DNA of 64,000 nt from Sesamum alatum (taxonomy: Eukaryota > Streptophyta > Magnoliopsida > Lamiales > Pedaliaceae). Below the pieces are notes generated by a model. That model was not told the DNA's origin, did no database searches, and saw only the letters and a program-made list of their open reading frames with translations. Made by a program: the position numbers and the translations under genes. The first letter of the stretch is position 1, and the number at the start of each line of letters is the position of its first letter. The DNA lies in assembly GCA_034509735.1 (NCBI GenBank), contig JACGWO010000003.1:6262001-6326000 (forward strand). The letters are read 5' to 3'. Positions 57,658 to 64,000 of the stretch are shown here, piece by piece.

Positions 57658-58843
57658 TCCGTGCCCTAGACTCTAAGTGATGAGACCGAAGACAGAAGGA
57701 CAAGTGTACTGTTAGAGCCTAAATGTTCATCCCTGAATATTTCACCTAGTCTCTAGTGCCATGGACCGTTGCTAGATGGCCACCTATGGTAACGGAAGGA
57801 TTCTAGGAATCCGACCAAGTCTAGCTGAAAGGTGAACCTAAAGAGTCACACACTATCCACACACATTTAGATATTTAATTAAGAATTAAATATTGGAGTG
57901 AAGGAATGATTAAATTGGATTTAATCGGATCCTTTATTTTTCTTGGAGAAATTAATTCCTTCTATTAGATATAAGGAATTAAATTGATAAATTAGATTTA
58001 TCAAAGAGATTTATTTAATGGGCGTAAAATAATATTTATATTTATTTTAGCCTCTTGGAAATATTTAAATAGGTTTTAAATATTCCATCAAATTAAATTA
58101 AATCAACGGTTGAGATCAATGGGAGAGATGGATGGCTAGGATTGTTTTGACTAGGTCAAAACACTACTTTGACTAGGACTTTGACTAGGTCAAAATCCTA
58201 GTCAAATTAGAGTTCTTAAAAGAGGAGTTTAAAGAGGATTAAAACTCCTCTTCTATATAAACCCTAGCATCCTACAAGTTGAAGGATGATGAAATTCCAA
58301 CACACACAACACACACACACACTCGGCTCTCTCTCCCTCCATCTCGTCCGCCCTCTCTCTCTCTCTCACACTCCAAGAAATTATTTTCTTTGTTCTCTTG
58401 TTCTTGGAACATTAGAACTTGATGAATCAATACCGTTAATTCATAACGTGTTGTTGATTCATCCACTCCAACATATTAACTTGTTCGTTGCTAGCACGAC
58501 GTGCAAGATACGTGGGTGGATCGTGTGTCACGATTTGGAGGGTCTCAAGAACGAGATCTTGGTGCAAAACGGGGAACAACGCGTGTAGCCGTTGAAGACG
58601 AAAATGACAACGGGTAGGTCTCGTTTATGATTTTCGTCCTCTTTTATTTTCCAACCCTATGGCCTCCATGATTTATTTTATGTTATTCGTTCATGAGATA
58701 CACCGAACGCCCGGGAAATTTCAAAGGCACACCCTTTGAAACGTGTTTTAATTTAAAAGCATGTTTAAATTCCGCATTTATTTTTTAATTATACCGCGCT
58801 TCCGCATTCGCGCTTTTCCCGGGACGATCCACAATTCCTTTCA
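57658..58843 (+). repeat. 5' LTR-A of A3, second part
   Basis: Continues LTR-A after C1 and its duplicated CATTT, to ...AATTCCTTTCA at 58843. Total A3 LTR without C1 is about 1.98 kb. Confidence 0.93.
58147..58261 (+). promoter_or_regulatory. A3 LTR promoter: W-box cluster and TATA box
   Basis: Six TTGAC cores lie in 58147-58205 and TATATAAA is at 58254-58261. CA- and CT-rich sequence begins about 40 bp downstream. The intact promoter half is downstream of the C1 insertion, so it may still work. Confidence 0.6.
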
Positions 58844-58844
58844 G

Positions 58845-58856
58845 TGGTATCAGAGC
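58845..58856 (+). promoter_or_regulatory. Primer binding site of A3
   Basis: TGGTATCAGAGC, one base after the LTR end. Confidence 0.95.
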
Positions 58857-59055
58857 CCGGTTCGGTGTATAGGCCTAGGGTTTATGTGCGTTCTAAGCAT
58901 GAAACGTGTTTTGAGCATGTTTTAATTGAATCTTGATTTTCTTGATCATTAAAGCATGTTGTTTTATTGCTTTTAATTCGTGTGAAATTCTGAACATTGG
59001 TATTTTTCTGTTTTTCTTGGGAAACGGGGAAAATTTGAACTAAAAACGAGAAACG

Positions 59056-59320
59056 CCACAGCCGGCCAGCCGGGAAGGCTGGCCGCGCGCGCGGACGGCA
59101 CCAGGCACGCTGCCAGGGGCGCGCGCACGCAGACGGAGGCGTCTGCGCGCGCGCGCTCGGCGGGCGTGCCCAATGCGCGTCTGCGCGCGCGCACTGCGCA
59201 CAGCGCAGGCTCGCGGCTGGCGACCAGCAGGCCGGCGCGCGCGAGGCAGAGGAGCCTGCGCGCGCGACGGCCTGCCGGAACACCAGGCCGCGCAGCGCGC
59301 TGCCGGCCAGGCGCGCGCGC
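59056..59320. repeat. GC-rich island in A3 leader, left part
   Basis: Dense GCGCGC and GGCCGGCC-like sequence. It stops abruptly at the ycf4 ATG (59321). A further GC-rich stretch lies at 60361-60463, so the plastid block sits inside the island. Confidence 0.7.
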
Positions 59321-59366
59321 ATGAGTTTGCGATCAGAACATATATGGCTAGAACTTATAACGGGGT
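59321..59366 (+). pseudogene. ycf4: Plastid ycf4 fragment, first 15 codons
   Basis: Reads MSLRSEHIWLELITG, matching the start of plastid Ycf4 (photosystem I assembly factor) except for two conservative or single-base changes (the usual third residue is Trp). It begins exactly at the ATG and is cut by the run of Ns. Nuclear context means it is not a working gene. Confidence 0.8.
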
Positions 59367-59867
59367 CNNNNNNNNNNNNNNNNNNNNNNNNNNNNNNNNN
59401 NNNNNNNNNNNNNNNNNNNNNNNNNNNNNNNNNNNNNNNNNNNNNNNNNNNNNNNNNNNNNNNNNNNNNNNNNNNNNNNNNNNNNNNNNNNNNNNNNNNN
59501 NNNNNNNNNNNNNNNNNNNNNNNNNNNNNNNNNNNNNNNNNNNNNNNNNNNNNNNNNNNNNNNNNNNNNNNNNNNNNNNNNNNNNNNNNNNNNNNNNNNN
59601 NNNNNNNNNNNNNNNNNNNNNNNNNNNNNNNNNNNNNNNNNNNNNNNNNNNNNNNNNNNNNNNNNNNNNNNNNNNNNNNNNNNNNNNNNNNNNNNNNNNN
59701 NNNNNNNNNNNNNNNNNNNNNNNNNNNNNNNNNNNNNNNNNNNNNNNNNNNNNNNNNNNNNNNNNNNNNNNNNNNNNNNNNNNNNNNNNNNNNNNNNNNN
59801 NNNNNNNNNNNNNNNNNNNNNNNNNNNNNNNNNNNNNNNNNNNNNNNNNNNNNNNNNNNNNNNNNNN
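59367..59867. other. Assembly gap (about 500 Ns)
   Basis: Unsequenced or unjoined stretch between two plastid-derived pieces. Reading frames that appear to span it are meaningless. Confidence 0.99.
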
Positions 59868-59940
59868 CCTTCGTAACTCCAAATCCCCGGATTCGTTACA
59901 GTCCCTCCTGTGATACTCCAACCTCCCCATGAATTGGTTA
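59868..59940 (-). pseudogene. psbB: Plastid psbB fragment
   Basis: On the minus strand it encodes [20 protein letters not shown] and a few more residues, a conserved internal segment of the photosystem II CP47 protein. About 73 bp only, starting at the gap and ending within the gene. In plastid genomes psbB is many kb from ycf4 and petG. Confidence 0.85.
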
Positions 59941-60236
59941 AATGTTTTTCACAAAAACCCCAAAATTATTGTCATTGAAATAGAACGATACATACCATAT
60001 AAGCTAAACATTTCCCCATTTTATATGATTCTATCATATGTATTTTCTTTAACATGGGGTTGAGTAATATTTCAATAATTGACTCTTGTCATAAAGTGAA
60101 TAAAATAAAAGGGATAGGATAAATCGTTACTTACCACGTCAATTGTCAATTCTTGGTCATTGAGATTCACGTCAATTCGGATTAATATTTAGGTATAGAT
60201 ATTCCCTCTTTTTTTTCTCCTTTTCAAAAAATTGAA
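59941..60236. other. AT-rich, probably plastid intergenic sequence
   Basis: No gene. Its style and its connection to the petG start suggest plastid spacer upstream of petG, at least for the last 60 or so bases; the earlier part I cannot place. Confidence 0.45.
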
Positions 60237-60264
60237 ATGATTGAAGTTTTTCTATTTGGAATTT
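60237..60264 (+). pseudogene. petG: Plastid petG fragment, first 9 codons
   Basis: ATG at 60237 begins MIEVFLFGI, the N-terminus of the small cytochrome b6f subunit PetG (37 residues when complete). The match breaks after about nine codons and unrelated sequence follows (60265-60360), perhaps a further plastid piece that I cannot identify. Confidence 0.75.
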
Positions 60265-60360
60265 CCAATTCAAAAGCAAAACTTTTTGGAATTGATCAAA
60301 CTTTTTCGATTCAAAGTGTATCACTCGGGAATCAACTGTCCATAGGATTCTTTGATATAG

Positions 60361-60489
60361 CCAGGCAGTGCCTGCGCGCGCGCAGGGGCGGCAGGCTGAG
60401 CCTGCTGCCCTGCGCGCACGGCCTGCCGGCTGCTGCCGGTGGCGGCGGCCGGCGGCTGCTGCAGCTAGGGTTTTTTTTGAAACCCTAGC
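60361..60489. repeat. GC-rich island, right part, with telo-box hairpin
   Basis: GC-rich sequence with inverted repeats (GGCAGGCTGAGCCTGC) followed by GCTAGGGTTT and AAACCCTAGC around a six-base loop (60464-60489), as in A2 at 32112-32133. Confidence 0.65.
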
Positions 60490-61530
60490 ATTATTATTTT
60501 TTATTTTATTATTTACTTTTCAGTTTTAATTTTGAATTAATTCTGAAAATTGGTTTTTTGGGTTCAATTTTGCCTAAATTCCTAAAGACATTATTTTAGG
60601 AGTAAAATAAATTGGATTTGGAATCCCGGGGTTATTTTACTTAAAATAATGAGCAAAGGTTTTCCTAAAACGAGAAAAAATATTATTACCAATATTTGTG
60701 TTTTATTTTTTCACACGTTGCGCACATGATCATTTATTTCTGTTTTGGATTATTATGATTGGAAATCATGAATTATTGGTATATTGTAATTATGTGATTG
60801 GATCATGTGATTATGTGTGTTGGATGGAAATGGATGATCACGAGCCCTAGACCGGATGTATGGTTTAATTTTTCTGTTGGGCCTGTGTGCCTCTTTAACT
60901 GCTTTCTCCTTCTCTCTTTCTAGTGCCTTGGAATAATAAGGCTTTCTACCTCCCTCCTTATGTACTCCCCCCGGGTTTTCGCTGGGGTTTCTACTTTTTA
61001 ATATGTAATGAGAGTAGACTAGGAGTGAGGTTTCCATTTTTTGTAATTGGTGGAGAAGAAGGAAGGACCACATGGAGAGCCCAGACCGGAGGTCCCTTGT
61101 CGTTTTCCATGAAGTAAAGAAAGAGAAAAAGAGACCAAGGCCCATCAGCATGATGATTGGGTTACTATTATTGTAATAGTATAGGACCAACCCTAGATTG
61201 ACCATAGATCCACTGCGGGCTCAGTGGGTCGCATAGGATTTGGGCTCGTGATCATCCAACAGGGGCGTGCTAGGCTTTAATTTTGCATGTGGTTATTATG
61301 ATGGATGAATGGCTTTTATTTATCATATAACTGCTATGGATGGATTTTATTTATGCATTATGGATGAATGTATGGATATATTATGAGATCTCGGTCATTC
61401 ACTACTCTCACATTGGTTGGACCAATGTTGAAATATTAGACCCTAGATAAAGTGGACATGAACTCTAGGAGTTTGTCCATGCCTTCCAATCCATGGCACA
61501 GTGAGGAAGCTCTTTTAGGTCAATAGCGTG

Positions 61531-61896
61531 GTCTCACGAGTCGTGGCACGTTATTGTACTTAAAAGAAGCTGCACTGTGTCATGAACGAAAAATGGGCTG
61601 CTGTTACCTGTCTCACGAGTCGTGGGGGTACTAGTGGGTCCATGGCTCGGTCGATTGGGTCGGGTCTAACGCCCAATTAGCATGATTCGCTTGGAGTCCT
61701 CGGGATCATGCAAAAGGGTGAGGCAATAATCTTGGGAATCTCGTGGAACGAGAATGGTATGGAATACCTCCCACAGGATCTTTTCCATGCGAATCATAAA
61801 AGCGGGGTATGGGAAAAATCGCTGTGGATCCCAAGCCCACTAGGAAAGGATTTCCCGAAAATCACGTTTGAGAGTACCGTGTTTTCGTATAAATAG
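61531..61896 (+). promoter_or_regulatory. A3 leader module: duplicated near-palindrome plus TATA box
   Basis: GTCTCACGAGTCGTGG is exact at 61531-61546 and 61610-61625. TATAAATAG is at 61888-61896, 104 bp before the gag ATG, a normal spacing for a plant promoter with a short 5' untranslated region. Confidence 0.65.
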
Positions 61897-61999
61897 TGGG
61901 AGGATTAAATGACTAAAGACCAAGCATTTAATTATTTCATCAAACCACCGTCTTTATTTTCTGCTGATCGCGCGTTGTTTTCTAAATGTAGATTTTAAA

Positions 62000-64000
62000 A
62001 TGTCTAAGAACCCACTATCAACCATTCTTGAGACAAACAAATTCAATGGAACAAATTACAACGACTGGTTGCGCAATCTCAGGATAGTCCTAGATTACGA
62101 GAACCAAGGCTACGTCATGGACGAGCCTCTCCCTAGGACCTTACCGGAAGGATCCACGCCAGAAGAACATGAGACGTTCGAGACTTGGCATAAGGATAAC
62201 CGGAAGGTCCGTAGCATCATACTTGCTTCGATGACCAATGAGATTCAGAAGCAATATGAAAGGCTAGACGATGTCCCTTCCATTATGGCTCGCCTTAAGG
62301 ATTGCTATGCAGTCCCGGACCGGCATACTAGGTTTGTCGCGACCAAGGCGTTCTTTGGAACTAAAATGACAGAAGGATCCTCTGTACAAGAGCATGGGGT
62401 TAAAATGCTTACCCTAGTGGAAAAGCTCGAGGACCTAAAGGCAGGTCTCGATAATGAAACGTACATAGATGTGATCCTTCAGTCACTCCCACCCTCCTTC
62501 GACCAATTTATCGTCAACTATAACATGAATACACTTGAGAAGGGCATTCATGAGTTGATCAATATGTTGGTGCAATACGAGGCAACGACTAAGAAGTCCA
62601 CGCCTTCGGTATTGTTTGGAGGTGCTTCAACTTCCAAGACGAAAGGCAAGGGTGCCGGACGTTGGAAAAGGAAGAAAGGGAAGGGAAAAGCCGTCATAGC
62701 AGCTACGAACACTCAGAGTGTTCCCATTTGCCAAAGAGGGGAAAGGCAAAGGAAAGGGAAAGGTTGTCTCCAAGCAACAGTCAAAGGCATATGACATATG
62801 TATCAACTGCCGTGAGAAAGGGCATTGGAAGAGAGAGTGCCCCAAACTCTTCTCAAACCAAGGTATATATGTGATTGAGGTTAATATGGTCACTAATTCT
62901 GCCTCTTGGGTATTGGATACCGGCTGTGGAGCTCACATTTGCAATGATTTGCAGGTGCTGAAAAGAAGCAGAAAACTAAGTAGCGGGGACATGATCCTGA
63001 AGCTCGGAAATGGCAAGGCCATCTCGGCAGAAGCAGTAGGATCCGCCACTTTAGTAATTAGTGATACCATTAGCATAGAATTAGAGCAGGTTTATTTTGT
63101 ACCTAGTATGATTAAGAACATCATTTCCATTCCATTGTTGGACAATAGTGGTTATGAGTTCAGAATCAATAAAAATTGCTTTTATTTGATGAGGTGTGGA
63201 ATTGCTCATCTACTTGGTACATTGCATAACGGGCTCTATATCTTGCAACAAACGAATTTCATTCTTAACGCTCAACACAAACGGAAATTAGATAATAACG
63301 GGAACGCACGTCTGTGGCACGCTAGGCTAGGTCACATATCCCAAGATAGGATGAAAAGGTTGGTAGACTCAAAGAACCTAGAGGTTGGGGACTTGAGTGA
63401 TCTACCAACTTGTGAGTCTTGTCTAAGAGGGAAAATGACCAAAAAGCCCTTTGTAGGACAAAGCAGGCTTGCCACAGGTCTGTTGGACTTGGTCCATACA
63501 GACGTATGTGGACCACTAAGGACGCAGGCCCGAGGTGGGTTCTCCTACTTCATAACCTTCACCGATGATCATTCACGGTATGGTTATGTTTACCTGATGA
63601 GGTACAAGTCTGAAGCTCTTGAGAGGTTTAAAGAATTCAGGCTTGAAGTGGAGAACCAGACCAACTGCAAAATTAAAGTCCTACGGTCAGACCGAGGCGG
63701 TGAATACCTTAGTGCCGAATTCCTAGATTATCTAAAAGAAAATGGTATAATATCGGAATGGACACCTCCCGGAACACCACAGTTAAATGGCGTCTCTGAA
63801 AGGAGGAACCGAACCCTGTTGGACATGGTTCAGTCCATGATGAGTTTTACCAAATTGCCCTTATCGTTTTGGGGTTATGCATTAGAAACGGCAGCCAAGT
63901 TGTTGAATTTGGCGCCTACCAGTGCATTGACCCAAACGCCATATGAGATATGGCACGGCAAGCCTGCGTCCTACAACTACTTGAAAGTGTGGGGTAGCCC
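62000..64000 (+). pseudogene. A3 gag-protease-integrase, one frameshift, off right edge
   Basis: The ATG at 62000 starts MSKNPLSTILETNKFNGTNY. Gag is open to about 62728, where an extra T within 62726-62729 (compare A1 and A2) shifts the frame; the first frame ends at 62794. The downstream frame is then open to the window end. It holds the zinc knuckle CINCREKGHWKREC (62799-62840), protease Asp (62916, DTGCGAHI), the integrase zinc region (HARLGH...CESC) and catalytic Asp at 63501 and 63690 and Glu at 63798. The last two are 35 residues apart, the D,D35E spacing of integrases. Apart from the single-base insertion I see no damage. The insertion could be a sequencing error. Confidence 0.9.

Larger units (their letters stand above)
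58857..61999 (+). other. A3 leader with plastid DNA and sequence gap
   Basis: About 3.1 kb from primer site to gag. It includes a GC-rich island (59056-59320), plastid pieces and Ns (59321-60360), a second GC-rich stretch with telo-box hairpin (60361-60489), then leader sequence collinear with A1 and A2. Without the plastid block and gap it is about 2.1 kb, close to A2's leader. Confidence 0.85.
46701..64000 (+). mobile_element. Ty1/copia element A3, runs off right edge
   Basis: A plus-strand family A element inserted in an LTR-B. It has a 5' LTR (46701-47495 and 57658-58843), primer site (58845-58856), a long leader with plastid DNA and a gap, and gag-pol from 62000. The 5' LTR is split by element C1. 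Reverse transcriptase, RNase H and 3' LTR are beyond 64000. Confidence 0.92.

Noticed and set aside
59173..59932. Frames running through the Ns
   Set aside because: They are artefacts of an assembly gap; only the first 15 codons of ycf4 are real sequence on the left side.
60237..60488. An 83-codon frame starting with the petG N-terminus
   Set aside because: Only about nine codons match PetG. The rest is unrelated sequence and then GC-rich leader, so it is not a functional fusion gene.
62700..62800. Programmed ribosomal frameshift between Gag and Pol in A3
   Set aside because: A1 and A2 read through the same place in one frame, so the extra T in A3 is a mutation or sequencing error.
1..64000. 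Host protein-coding genes, tRNA or rRNA genes
   Set aside because: Every stretch is accounted for by retrotransposon LTR, leader or gag-pol, the CACTA element or plastid DNA; I found no cloverleaf or rRNA-like sequence.

Overview
This window is a plant (angiosperm, probably eudicot) nuclear region made almost entirely of nested transposable elements. The species cannot be named from it. The evidence is seven leader-bearing Ty1/copia LTR-retrotransposon copies in three related families, a CACTA DNA transposon, and short plastid pieces (ycf4, psbB, petG) beside a run of about 500 Ns. I see no host protein-coding gene, tRNA, rRNA or CRISPR array.

I call the copia families A, B and C by their long terminal repeats (LTR-A about 2.0 kb, LTR-B about 2.2 kb, LTR-C about 2.3 kb). 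Their LTR bodies differ, but all start with TGTTAGAATAGGTGACC (or one mismatch). All use the same initiator-Met tRNA primer site (TGGTATCAGAGC) and the same polypurine tract (AAGTGGGAGAT next to the LTR). The leader between primer site and gag is unusually long, about 1.8 to 3.1 kb. It carries a GC-rich island, a duplicated 16-base near-palindrome, and a TATA box about 100 bp before the gag ATG.

Layout, left to right. 1-5440: minus-strand element A1, off the left edge, with a solo LTR-A (277-2276) in its pol. 5441-11866: plus-strand element B0, reduced by deletion to 5' LTR, leader, about 68 gag codons and 3' LTR. 11867-11890: a repair scar with templated filler. 11891-33242: minus-strand element A2, with a CACTA transposon (14038-17665) in pol and a complete minus-strand element B1 (20705-31621) in the leader; B1's 3' LTR holds a broken LTR-C. 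33243-37212: plus-strand LTR-A with another solo LTR-A inside (34910-36898), in inverted orientation to A2's LTR remnant. 37213-46700: minus-strand element B2 with a solo LTR-B in its RNase H region and another LTR-B in its leader. 46701-64000: plus-strand element A3, off the right edge, whose 5' LTR is split by the complete minus-strand element C1 (47496-57652) and whose leader contains plastid DNA and the gap.

Eight junctions were resolved to the base from target-site duplications: TCCTC, ATTAC, TAG (CACTA), CTACT, ACGAT, CTGCG and CATTT flank their insertions, and the GAAAG microhomology marks the B0 deletion. All coding regions are broken to some degree. A3 is the least damaged, with one visible frameshift. 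C1 is the most damaged in coding sequence, yet has almost identical LTRs. The main biological story is parasitism among related retrotransposons: C1 moved recently with a dead gag-pol, and B1 and B2 share the same RNase H lesions, which suggests mobilisation in trans through shared cis signals.
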